From Methylocystis bryophila (lineage in GTDB: Bacteria; Pseudomonadota; Alphaproteobacteria; Rhizobiales; Beijerinckiaceae), in assembly GCF_027925445.1 (NCBI RefSeq), contig NZ_AP027149.1, positions 1,674,001 to 1,738,000 of the forward strand: a stretch of 64,000 nucleotides of DNA. The letters are read 5' to 3'. Of the stretch, positions 52,144 to 60,286 are shown in pieces. Position 1 is the first letter of the stretch; each line of letters opens with the position of its first letter. Under the pieces are notes generated by a model. The model ran no database searches, had not been told where the DNA came from, and saw nothing but the letters and a program-made list of their open reading frames with translations. A program made the translations under genes and the position numbers.

Positions 52144-53430
52144 TCAGAGGTCCTCCGCGAGGCGCAGGCCCATGAATTGCCAGCGCTGATGCGGATAGAA
52201 AAAGTTGCGATAAGTCGCGCGAGCATGTCCTTTCGGCGTCACGCAGGAGCCGCCGCGCAGCACGTGCTGGCCAACCATGAACTTGCCGTTGTATTCGCCA
52301 AGCGCGCCCAGCGGGGGACGATATCCGGGGTAGGGAAGATAGGCGCTGCCGGTCCACTCCCAGACGTCGCCGAACATCTGTCGAGGCGCGCCCGCCACGC
52401 TTGAAGGGGCGGGCAGGGGGCGGAGCGCGCCGCTGGAAAGGTCGTTCGCCGCCTCCGGCGCGCGTCGCGCCGCGATCTCCCATTCGAATTCGGTCGGCAG
52501 CCGCCTCCCCGCCCAACGCGCGAAGGCGTCGGCCTCGTAATAGCTCACATGCGCGACGGGAGCCGCCGGATCGAGCCGTGTCATTCCCTGCAGCGTCATC
52601 GCGCGCCACTCGTCGTCGCGTTGTTCCCAATAAAGCGGCGCGCGCCAGCCTTCCCGATTGAGAGCCGCCCAACCGTCCGAAAGCCAGAGCGACGCCGCCT
52701 CATAGCCCTTGTCCAAAACGAACTCCAAGAACTGCCCGTTGGTTACGGCGCGGTCCGCCAGTGCAAAGGGATGGATCAAGGTCTCGTGAGCCGGGCCCTC
52801 ATTGTCCCATGCGAAGCCCTGGCCCGCATAGCCGATGCGTTCGACCCCGCCGGCGTATTCGATCATCCAGCCCCGCTTCGCCGCAGTGACTTTCTGCGGC
52901 TGCGGCTGCCCGTAGCTCGGCCGCAGCGGATTGGCGGCGAAAAGAGCAAGCACGTCCGTCAGCATCAATTCCTGATGCTGCTGCTCGTGGTTGATCCCGA
53001 TTTCGAGCGCCGAAGCCGCCGCATCATCCTCGTCGAGCCCAAGCGCAAAGAAAGCTTCCAGCGCGACGTCGACATGCTCGCGATAGGCGCGAACGCTCTC
53101 GAGCGAAGGCCGGGTGAGGACGCCGCGCTTGGGTCTGGGCTGGCGCGGACCGACTTGCTCGTAATAGGAGTTGAAGCAATAGCCGAAAGACTCGTCGAAA
53201 ATGGCGTAGCCCGGCATACGCGGGGCGAGAACGAAAGTTTCAAAGAACCAAGTGGCGTGAGCGAGGTGCCACTTGGTCGGGCTGGCGTCGTCCATCGCCT
53301 GCGCAACCATGTCCTCCGCGGTCAAAGGCGCGGCAAGCTTAACCGAGAGCTGGCGGGTCTCCAGAAGGCGCGTGCGGAGACTACTCGACGCGCGCTGATC
53401 CGAATTAATGTCGGAGGCCAATTGAATCAT
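52144..53430 (-). CDS. egtB: Ergothioneine sulfoxide synthase EgtB
   Basis: 428 residues from ATG 53430. A non-heme iron enzyme that joins hercynine to a cysteine-containing donor with O2. The DinB-like N-domain supplies the iron ligands: SPTKWHLAHATWFFETFVL and EIGINHEQQHQELMLTDVLA (H-x3-H-x-E type). The C-terminal formylglycine-enzyme-like domain shows FPLADRAVTNGQF-type sequence (ALADRAVTNGQFLEFVLDKG), LPTEFEWEIAA, GDVWEWTGSAYLPYPGY, HVLRGGSC and RNFFYPHQRWQFMGLRLAED. Whether it uses cysteine or gamma-glutamylcysteine cannot be told by eye. No egtA, egtC or egtE lies in the window, though gshA does. Confidence 0.95.
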   Translation of the reverse strand: MIQLASDINSDQRASSSLRTRLLETRQLSVKLAAPLTAEDMVAQAMDDASPTKWHLAHATWFFETFVLAPRMPGYAIFDESFGYCFNSYYEQVGPRQPRPKRGVLTRPSLESVRAYREHVDVALEAFFALGLDEDDAAASALEIGINHEQQHQELMLTDVLALFAANPLRPSYGQPQPQKVTAAKRGWMIEYAGGVERIGYAGQGFAWDNEGPAHETLIHPFALADRAVTNGQFLEFVLDKGYEAASLWLSDGWAALNREGWRAPLYWEQRDDEWRAMTLQGMTRLDPAAPVAHVSYYEADAFARWAGRRLPTEFEWEIAARRAPEAANDLSSGALRPLPAPSSVAGAPRQMFGDVWEWTGSAYLPYPGYRPPLGALGEYNGKFMVGQHVLRGGSCVTPKGHARATYRNFFYPHQRWQFMGLRLAEDL

Positions 53431-53601
53431 TGCGGTTCTCGCCGAATGGAGCGCTTTTTCTGAACGGTTGATCGCAATGCATATAGGGCCATCTTCGGGC
53501 AAGCACAGCGGAGCTGAAATTTGCCCCTATGGCTAGGTTAATCCGACTATAGTTGTTCCTTGTCTGTCGTTTCCCTGCCCCGGGAGGCTACCGAGACCCA
53601 A

Positions 53602-54375
53602 ATGATAAAGCTGGACAAGGTCAGCAAGTCATACGACGCGTTGCGCGTGCTCGACGACGTGAGCCTAACGCTGGCGCAAGGCTGCACGACGGCCGTCATG
53701 GGGCTCTCGGGCTCGGGAAAATCGACCCTGCTCGCGCTCATCGTCGGGTTAGAGGCGCCCGATCAGGGGGAAGTGAGGATCGGCGACGATCGCATGGCGC
53801 CAGCCTCAGCGCTGAACCTGCGGCGCCGCATGGGTTATGTCATCCAGGACGGTGGCCTGTTCCCGCACCTGACCGCCAGGCGCAACATCGAGCTCATGTC
53901 TCGCGAGTTGGGTTGGCGCGCGGCGCGTCGAAGCAAACGTCTGCAGGAACTCTGCACGCTGACGCGCTTCCCTGCGGAAGCCTTGGAGCGCTACCCGGCG
54001 GAGCTCTCCGGCGGTCAGCGCCAGCGCGTATCCTTGATGCGGGCCCTGATGCTGGATCCGCCGATCCTTCTTCTCGACGAGCCGCTTGGCGCGTTGGATC
54101 CGATGACGCGCGCCAGACTGCAGGAGGATCTCAAGTCGATTTTCCGAACGCTGAAGAAGACCGTCGTTATCGTCACGCATGACGTAAGCGAAGCGGCCTT
54201 TCTCGGCGACACGATCGTCTTTCTGCACCAGGGTCGAGTGCTGCAGCAGGGATCCTTCCGTGATCTCATCGCCGCGCCCGCGGACCCCTTCATCACCGAA
54301 TTCATCAGAGCGCAGGCCTCGCGTCTCGCGACGCTCCGCGAGATCGCGTCGACCTTACGGGAGCCGGCGCCATGA
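53602..54375 (+). CDS. ABC transporter ATPase of the OpuCA/EgtV type
   Basis: 257 residues from ATG 53602. Cassette with Walker A GLSGSGKST, Q-loop VIQDGGLFPHLT, signature LSGGQRQRVSLMRAL, Walker B ILLLDEPLGALDP and H-loop VTHDVSEAAFLGD, like osmoprotectant ATPases. It has no CBS domains at the C-terminus, unlike osmotic OpuCA/OpuAA, and is shorter. It overlaps the next gene by 4 bases (ATGA). It is divergent from egtB across about 170 bases. By analogy with EgtUV, I infer ergothioneine as a likely substrate. Confidence 0.85.
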   Translation: MIKLDKVSKSYDALRVLDDVSLTLAQGCTTAVMGLSGSGKSTLLALIVGLEAPDQGEVRIGDDRMAPASALNLRRRMGYVIQDGGLFPHLTARRNIELMSRELGWRAARRSKRLQELCTLTRFPAEALERYPAELSGGQRQRVSLMRALMLDPPILLLDEPLGALDPMTRARLQEDLKSIFRTLKKTVVIVTHDVSEAAFLGDTIVFLHQGRVLQQGSFRDLIAAPADPFITEFIRAQASRLATLREIASTLREPAP

Positions 54376-55955
54376 GCCCGCGCGGCGCAATGCTCCTATG
54401 CTGCTTTCTATGCTTGCTATTCTGCCGGGCCGACGCCGGTGCTGCGGCGACCCCCGAAGAAATAGTCATCGGCTCGAAGAAGTTCACCGAGTCGGTCATC
54501 CTTGGGGAGATCGCCGCCAAGCTTTGCGCTTCGACCGGGGCGAGAACCGTCCTCCGCCAGGAACTCGGCGGAACGCGTCTGCTTTGGAGCGCCCTTCTTG
54601 CTGGCGAGATCGACGTCTACCCCGAATATGCCGGCACGCTTAGGCAAGAAATCCTCGCAGGCGAGGACGTCTCGGACGAGGAGGCGCTCGCGCGCGCGCT
54701 TGCGGCGCGCGGTCTGAAAAAAAGTAAGCCGCTCGGTTTCAACGACGCCTATGCGCTGGGCATGAGACGTGAGGCGGCGAAACGTTTGGGCGTCGTCCTG
54801 ATCTCGGATCTCGCGCGCCATCCCGAGCTGCGGTTTGGGTTCAGTGACGAGTTTTTGAACCGCAAGGATGGCTGGCCCGCTCTGCAAGCCGCCTATGGGT
54901 TGAACGCGGCGCAGGCGATCGGCCTCGATCACGACATCGCTTACAAAGGGATTGCCGCAGGAAAGATCGACGTCGTCGACCTCTACACGACGGATCCCGA
55001 GATCGGTCTCTATGATTTGAAGCTCCTCGAGGACGATCGCAAAGTTTTCTCCGACAATGAAGTTTTTCTTCTCTACCGCGCCGATCTTCAGCAAAAAGCG
55101 CCCAAGGCTTTGGGCGCGCTGTTGAAACTGCAAGGGCGTATAGACGATGCGGCAATGATCGCGATGAACAAAGCCGTCAAAATCGAAAGACGCAGCGAGG
55201 ACGAGACGGCCGCTCACTTTGTGCAAGAGACGTTTGGGATCGCCGAGAGCGCACGGCGGGACAGCCTCGCCTCGCGGCTTCTCGCTCGCACGCTCGAACA
55301 TCTTCGGCTCGTGGCGCTATCGCTCGGTCCAGCGATCATGGCGGCGGTCCCGCTCGGCGTCATCGCCTTTCGCCGTCCCCGGCTTGGTCACGCGATACTG
55401 GCGCTCGCCAGCGTGCTGCAAACCATCCCCTCACTCGCGCTGCTCGTCTTCATGCTGCCTCTGTTTGGCCTAGGGCCTGAGCCGGCGATCGCGGCGCTGT
55501 TCCTTTACAGCCTGCTGCCGATCATTCGGAACACGGCCTCGGGCTTGCAGAGCATTCCGGCTTCGATCCGCAACTCCGCGATTGCGCTCGGCCTGACCCC
55601 GACGCGGCGTCTGCTGCTCATCGAGCTTCCCATCGCCGCCCCCGCAGTGCTCGCGGGAATCAAAACCGCGGCAGTCATCAATGTCGGCACGGCGACGCTC
55701 GGCGCGCTGGTCGGCGCCGGCGGCTACGGGCAGCCGATCTTCACGGGCGTGCGGCTCGACGATTTCGGCCTCATCCTGGCAGGCGCGGCGCCGGCGGCGG
55801 CGCTCGCCTTGCTGGTGCAGGGAGTCTTCGAGCTCGCCGAGAGGCGCCTCGTTCCGCGCGGCCTGCGCGCTCCCGACCGCTCCGCGGTTGCGGTCTCGAC
55901 AGATCCCGATTCGCCGCCGAAGATTGGACAAAAAACGACCCGGCCGACCGGATAG
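54372..55955 (+). CDS. Fused substrate-binding protein/permease of the OpuF/EgtU type
   Basis: 527 residues. Signal peptide MLLCCFLCLLFCRADAGAA, then an OpuAC-like binding domain (EEIVIGSKKFTESVILGEIA, LLAGEIDVYPEYAGTLRQEI, GLDHDIAYKGIAAGKIDVVD, VFSDNEVFLLYRADLQQ), then five or so helices with the permease EAA-type motif (SAIALGLTPTRRLLLIELPI) and ATLGALVGAGGYGQPIFTGV. The two functions are in one chain, in the order binding domain then permease. In EgtU of Streptococcus and in H. pylori the order I recall is the reverse. Next to egtBD, an ergothioneine or hercynine importer is the leading idea; choline/betaine uptake is the alternative. Confidence 0.82.
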   Translation: MSPRGAMLLCCFLCLLFCRADAGAAATPEEIVIGSKKFTESVILGEIAAKLCASTGARTVLRQELGGTRLLWSALLAGEIDVYPEYAGTLRQEILAGEDVSDEEALARALAARGLKKSKPLGFNDAYALGMRREAAKRLGVVLISDLARHPELRFGFSDEFLNRKDGWPALQAAYGLNAAQAIGLDHDIAYKGIAAGKIDVVDLYTTDPEIGLYDLKLLEDDRKVFSDNEVFLLYRADLQQKAPKALGALLKLQGRIDDAAMIAMNKAVKIERRSEDETAAHFVQETFGIAESARRDSLASRLLARTLEHLRLVALSLGPAIMAAVPLGVIAFRRPRLGHAILALASVLQTIPSLALLVFMLPLFGLGPEPAIAALFLYSLLPIIRNTASGLQSIPASIRNSAIALGLTPTRRLLLIELPIAAPAVLAGIKTAAVINVGTATLGALVGAGGYGQPIFTGVRLDDFGLILAGAAPAAALALLVQGVFELAERRLVPRGLRAPDRSAVAVSTDPDSPPKIGQKTTRPTG

Positions 55956-56153
55956 CGCGTCCTCAGCGCTTCCCCAGGCGCTCACACTAACTGGTTGGAA
56001 TTGGCGACCCCGCGCAATTTCGATATTTTTTGTGACAAGCGCCTGTGGCAAGGCGCACATTGTCCGGGAGCGACGCGCCAATTTCGCGTCTGACCGCGAG
56101 GAAAGAACGCGCAGGCGAGTCGCGATTCCGAAAAGAAAAGGCCTGAGAGCACG

Positions 56154-57692
56154 ATGAGTGGGATCCATCGCGAGCTGGAGATTAAATTCTCCACGGACTT
56201 GGCAGGCCTCAAGGAAGCGTTGGAAGCCCCAGCCCTCGGCGGCGCTCCCGGCAAGCGCATTGGCTCCCGCAGCCTTGTCTCGACCTACTTCGATACGCCG
56301 GACCATATCCTCAATGAGCGGCGGATCGCGGTGCGTGTGCGACGAGTCGGGCGCGCCGCCCCGCTTGTTGGGCTAAAGTGGCTCCCCACATCGCGCGGCG
56401 ACGCCTTCTCTCGCGGCGAGGTCGAGGCGCGCGGGCCTGGAATCATGCCGGATTTGGCGTTGTTTGGGGAGGAAATTGCGACCGAGCTGGGAGAGATTAT
56501 TGGAGATCGCCCGCTCGAACCGCAATTCGAAACACGAATTAAGCGCCGTACGCGTCTCGTCAGCGCCGGAACGGCTCAGATCGAGATCGCCTTCGACGAA
56601 GGAGAAATCGTCGCCGGCGATCGGCGCGCGCGCGTCATCGAGGTTGAGCTCGAGCTTAAGAGCGGAGACGCATCGGAGCTATACGATCTCGCCGCGCGCG
56701 CGGTCCAGGCCTTGCCGTTGCGCCTCGATGTGACGAGCAAGTCAGAACGCGGGTTTCGGCTCGTCGGCGGCGCGGTGGCTGCGCCGGTGAAGGCCCGTGA
56801 CCCCATATTCCCGCCCGGCGCGACGTTCGACGACGCGATCGGGAGCGTCGTTGGCAACACGCTGGCGCATTTTCTCGCCAATCTTGCGTCCTTGCGCGAA
56901 AGCGACGATCCGGAGTCGATCCATCAATTGCGCGTGGCGCTCCGGCGTATGCGCTCCGCCCTCGGCATGTTCAATCGTCTGAGGCCAAGCGCCGAGTTTG
57001 ACGCCTTTCGCGCGGAGGCCAAGCGCATTGCGACGGCTCTCGGACCCGCTCGGGAATGCGACGCTTTCGGCGATTTGCTCGCTGCGGGACCGCGTCGGGC
57101 GTCCGCCGATGGAGCGGTATTCGGCGGGATCGAGTCCGCGCTTTCGGCGCGCCGAGAGGCTTTGTACGCCGAGGCGCGCCAGCTGATCGACGCCAAGGAG
57201 ACGACGGTCTTCTCGTTGAGGCTGCAAGCATTTCTGACTCGCCGCGGATGGCGGAACGCTCCGGGCGAGCTGGCTAGTCTAACGACGCCGGTGACGCAAT
57301 TTTCGTCCGAGACGCTCGAGCGCTTGCGAAAGCGCGTCTTGAAGCGCGGGAAGAAGCTCGTCATGCTGCCGGACGCCGAGCGCCACAAGGTTCGCATCGC
57401 GCTCAAGAACCTGCGTTACGCGGCAGAGTTCTTTGGCGGATTGTACGAAGACTCTGGCGGCTGTCGCAGCTATATCCGGACCGTCGCGCGGCTGCAGGAC
57501 ATTCTGGGCGCGCACAACGACGCCGCGGGCGCCCAGATGCTGCTGGACGGGCTGGGGGCGCGCGCTGAGCCCGGGACCGCCTTTGCGGCGGGCGTCGTGC
57601 TGGGCTGGTGCGAGCGCGACGCCGAAGTGGCGGATGCGGAGCTGGGCGAGGCCTGGCGACGGTTCAAGCGTCTCGATCCGTTTTGGCGGTAG
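56154..57692 (+). CDS. CYTH-CHAD domain protein (putative inorganic triphosphatase)
   Basis: 512 residues. The N-terminal CYTH domain begins with HRELEIKF (ExExK) and shows TYFDTPDHILNERRIAVRVR, VGLKWLPT and ARVIEVELELKSGD, the acidic tunnel of triphosphate tunnel metalloenzymes. The C-terminal CHAD half is helical with conserved His: SIHQLRVALRRMRSALGMFN and HKVRIALKNLRYAAEFFGGL. YgiF-type proteins hydrolyse tripolyphosphate, and CHAD domains bind polyphosphate. The stop codon TAG (57690-57692) is the first triplet of an element A copy. Confidence 0.92.
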   Translation: MSGIHRELEIKFSTDLAGLKEALEAPALGGAPGKRIGSRSLVSTYFDTPDHILNERRIAVRVRRVGRAAPLVGLKWLPTSRGDAFSRGEVEARGPGIMPDLALFGEEIATELGEIIGDRPLEPQFETRIKRRTRLVSAGTAQIEIAFDEGEIVAGDRRARVIEVELELKSGDASELYDLAARAVQALPLRLDVTSKSERGFRLVGGAVAAPVKARDPIFPPGATFDDAIGSVVGNTLAHFLANLASLRESDDPESIHQLRVALRRMRSALGMFNRLRPSAEFDAFRAEAKRIATALGPARECDAFGDLLAAGPRRASADGAVFGGIESALSARREALYAEARQLIDAKETTVFSLRLQAFLTRRGWRNAPGELASLTTPVTQFSSETLERLRKRVLKRGKKLVMLPDAERHKVRIALKNLRYAAEFFGGLYEDSGGCRSYIRTVARLQDILGAHNDAAGAQMLLDGLGARAEPGTAFAAGVVLGWCERDAEVADAELGEAWRRFKRLDPFWR

Positions 57693-57801
57693 AGCATGTC
57701 ACGGAAAAGTGCGAAGCGGTTTTCCGTGACATGCTCCAACCTTTTGATTTAGCGCGATTCCTTATCGCTCGAACGATTCCCTTCGAGCGGGAAACGCGCT
57801 G
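57690..57801 (-). repeat. Dispersed element A, near-complete copy
   Basis: TAGAGCATGTCACGGAAAAG through TTTTCCGTGACATGCTCC (module 2), then ATTCCTTATCGCTCGAACGA to GAGCGGGAAACGCGCT (module 1). It provides the stop codon of the CYTH-CHAD gene. Module 2 has become an almost perfect palindrome. Confidence 0.9.
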
Positions 57802-57931
57802 AGAATTACGAAGGCGTGCTCCCGGCCGCCCGGCTGACACACGCGGAGCGCGCCGCGCATCGACTTTCGGAGAGGCTTCGCCCAGGCCCCGCGGGAAGAA
57901 AACGCGTCGCCCGCCAGCCTAAGCTTCGCGT

Positions 57932-58108
57932 TTACTTACCGAACCGGGTCAGGAAGTTATAGCCGACGAGCCCACCGAGGCCGGCTCCGACGACCGCAGC
58001 CACCGGACCCGCGACGCCGAGCCCCATGATTCCGCCAAGGACAGCGCCGACCGCGCCGAAAATATACTGGTTCTGCTTTTGCTTCGGTATTTCAGGAATG
58101 TTGCTCAT
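57932..58108 (-). CDS. 58-residue glycine-zipper membrane peptide
   Basis: MSNIPEIPKQKQNQYIFGAV leads into GAVLGGIMGLGVAGPVAAVV and GAGLGGLVGYNFLTRFGK. Two short hydrophobic helices with GxxxG spacing and small residues throughout suggest an oligomerising inner-membrane peptide. AGGAAAGG lies 9 bases before ATG 58108 on the minus strand, and TAA ends it at 57932. It is convergent with the CYTH-CHAD gene. Function unknown. Confidence 0.72.
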   Translation of the reverse strand: MSNIPEIPKQKQNQYIFGAVGAVLGGIMGLGVAGPVAAVVGAGLGGLVGYNFLTRFGK

Positions 58109-58300
58109 GACGCTTGGCCTTTCCTAGCGCGCGGGACGCTCGTTGGCCGCGCGTGATATCTGAGAGAGAAATCAGCAGATGATCTTGAGCCGAGCGTCGC
58201 GCCGTACAAACACGCGGTTCGAAGGAAGGTTGCGCCGATCTCGCGTTTTTTGCGGCGCCTGCGGCCTGCCACGGCGCGAGGGCCGCAGGCCACGGGGCGC

Positions 58301-59467
58301 TCAATCGCGCCGGAAGGGCAGGGCCTCCTCATAGTCCTCGATCATTGCCGCGACGGCCTCGCGCTCGCGGGCAAGATAGTCGGCGACGGCGGCTTGAAGC
58401 CTCGGGTCGACGAATTCATGTACGGAATGCGTTGCGACCGGACGGTAGCCGCGCGCGAGCTTGTGCTCGCCCTGCGCGCCGGCTTCCACGCGCTTGAAGC
58501 CATGACGGATCGCATAATCGATCGCCTGGTGATAGCAGACCTCGAAATGCAGGAAGGGCCGCTCCTCGAGCGCGCCCCAATAACGGCCATAAATCGCGTC
58601 GTCGCCCAGAAAATTCAGCGCGCCGGCAATATAGTCTCGATCCTTGCGCACCATGACGAGCAGGACGCGATGCGGCATCGAAGCGCCGATCTCGTCGAAG
58701 AAGGCGCGGGTGAGATAGGGCCTTCCCCATTTGCGCGCGCCGGTGTGCATATAGAAGGCGAAGAAGGCGTCCCAGTGCCTTTGTTCGATGTCGGCGCCGG
58801 TCAAAAGCTCGATCGTGAGATCGGAGCCCTGCGCTTCCCGGCGCTCGCGCCGGATGGTCTTGCGTTTGCGCGAGGACAGCGCGTCGAGAAAGTCGTCGAA
58901 ATCGCGATAGCCCTCGTTTGAGAAATGGAACTGCTCTCCGGCGCGCTGGAGAAAGCCCTGCTTCGCGAGCGCGCTCGCTTCCGGCTCCGTCGCGAAGGTG
59001 ACGTGCAACGACGAGGCGCCGCAGGATTTGCATAGATCGCGCAGCGCGTCGATAAGCGCCGCGCGCGCGGCGTCGGGCGCGTCTTTTTCCAGCAGCAGCC
59101 GCGGACCCGTCACCGGCGTGAAGGGAACCGCGACCTGAATTTTCGGATAATAGCGCCCGCCAGCGCGGCCATAGGCTTCGGCGAAAGCCTGATCGAAGAC
59201 ATATTCGCCGAGACTATGCGCCTTGAGGTAAGCCGGCGCCGCGGCGAGCAAGCGGCCCTTCTTGTCCTCGATCAGCGTATGCGCCGGCGCCCAACCGCTT
59301 CGCCCTCCGACAGAGCCCGATCGCTCAAGCGCCGAGAGGAAAGCATGCGAGACAAATGGATTGTGGCGCTCGTCGGGATCGCGCCCGGCGTTGGCGCAGG
59401 CGTCCCAGGCGGCGGGATCGACGGATGAGAGCGAAGACGCGCAACGCGCGGTGAATTCGGCGGCCAT
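58301..59467 (-). CDS. FemAB/GNAT-like protein (PF04339, peptidogalycan-biosynthesis type)
   Basis: 388 residues. The layout is that of the DUF482/PF04339 family: HNPFVSHAFLSALERSGSVG, HTLIEDKKGRLLAAAPAYLK, SSRKRKTIRRERREAQGSDL, HWDAFFAFYMHTGARKWGRP, YLTRAFFDEIG and YHQAIDYAIRHGFKRVEAGA followed by GEHKLARGY. The fold is GNAT-like. The real substrate is unknown; the 'peptidogalycan' name is historical. Confidence 0.88.
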   Translation of the reverse strand: MAAEFTARCASSLSSVDPAAWDACANAGRDPDERHNPFVSHAFLSALERSGSVGGRSGWAPAHTLIEDKKGRLLAAAPAYLKAHSLGEYVFDQAFAEAYGRAGGRYYPKIQVAVPFTPVTGPRLLLEKDAPDAARAALIDALRDLCKSCGASSLHVTFATEPEASALAKQGFLQRAGEQFHFSNEGYRDFDDFLDALSSRKRKTIRRERREAQGSDLTIELLTGADIEQRHWDAFFAFYMHTGARKWGRPYLTRAFFDEIGASMPHRVLLVMVRKDRDYIAGALNFLGDDAIYGRYWGALEERPFLHFEVCYHQAIDYAIRHGFKRVEAGAQGEHKLARGYRPVATHSVHEFVDPRLQAAVADYLAREREAVAAMIEDYEEALPFRRD

Positions 59468-59523
59468 CGAACCGCTTGCCTCGAGAGGAGCAGGCCCCTC
59501 GCCGAGGCGAGGGGCCGCGCGTG

Positions 59524-60123
59524 CTATTTCACCGCCGCGTCATAGAGTTCCTCGACATAGGCCCAGTTCACCAAATGATCGAGGAAAGCCTTGAGATAGT
59601 CGGCGCGGCGATTGCGATAGTCGATGTAGTAGGAATGCTCCCAGACATCGGCGACGAGCAGGGGCTTCGCGCCGAAGACGAGCGGGTTCTCGGCGTTGGC
59701 TGTCTTGCGCACGGCGAGCTTGCCGTCCTTGATTTCGAGCCAGACCCAGCCCGAGCCGAACTGCCCCAGGCCCTGCGCCTGGAACTCTTCCTTGAACTTG
59801 TCGACCGAGCCGAAGGACTCGACCAGCGCCTTCTCGATCTTGCCGGGAATGGCGCCGCCGCCATTCGGCTTCATCCACTTCCAATAATTGGCGTGGTTGT
59901 AGTGCTGCGCGACGTTGTTGAAGATCGGAACGTTCTTCCCGTGCGAGGCGGTGATGATCTCCTCGATGGGCTTTCCCTCGAACTCCGTGCCCTTGATGAG
60001 ATTATTGGCGTTGGTCACATAGGTCGCATGATGCTTGTCGTGATGATATTCGAAGGATTCGCGTGAAAGATAGGGTTGCAGGGCGTCATAGGCGTAGGGA
60101 AGAGGCTCGAGCGTGAAGGTCAT
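59524..60123 (-). CDS. sodB: Superoxide dismutase [Fe/Mn]
   Basis: 199 residues from ATG 60123 (GGAG upstream). Metal ligands sit in EYHHDKHHATYV (first His), NNVAQHYNHANYWKWM (second His) and DVWEHSYYIDYRNRRADYL (Asp and third His). Family signatures FGSGWVWLE and LVADVWEHSYY are intact. The Gln near the C-terminal strand (AQGLGQFGSG) is not diagnostic for the metal here, though Fe types predominate in this order. It detoxifies superoxide in the cytosol. Divergent upstream DNA holds element A derivatives. Confidence 0.95.
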   Translation of the reverse strand: MTFTLEPLPYAYDALQPYLSRESFEYHHDKHHATYVTNANNLIKGTEFEGKPIEEIITASHGKNVPIFNNVAQHYNHANYWKWMKPNGGGAIPGKIEKALVESFGSVDKFKEEFQAQGLGQFGSGWVWLEIKDGKLAVRKTANAENPLVFGAKPLLVADVWEHSYYIDYRNRRADYLKAFLDHLVNWAYVEELYDAAVK

Positions 60124-60234
60124 TGCGATCTCCTGGAATGGGACTAGCGCCTAGCAAGGAACGCGCCGACGCTGCCCTTTTCCTAGGGCGGAGACGCGGC
60201 CGGGACAATATCCTCCTCGGCCATCGCCGGTCTT

Positions 60235-60286
60235 TAGAGCGCGTCCCAACCGGGAAACCCCTTCGCGCTTGTCGCATCGGGCTCTA
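60235..60286 (+). repeat. Degraded element A module 2
   Basis: TAGAGCGCGTCCCAACCGGG then AAACCCCTTCGCGCTTGTCG and GGGCTCTA: same ends and core as module 2 of element A. It supplies the TAG stop of the secreted protein at 60284-60964. Confidence 0.6.

Noticed and set aside
53602..55955. Plain choline/glycine-betaine transporter as the main call
   Set aside because: Kept only as the alternative: the ATPase has no CBS domains and the locus borders egtBD, which favours an ergothioneine-related substrate, though neither is proven.
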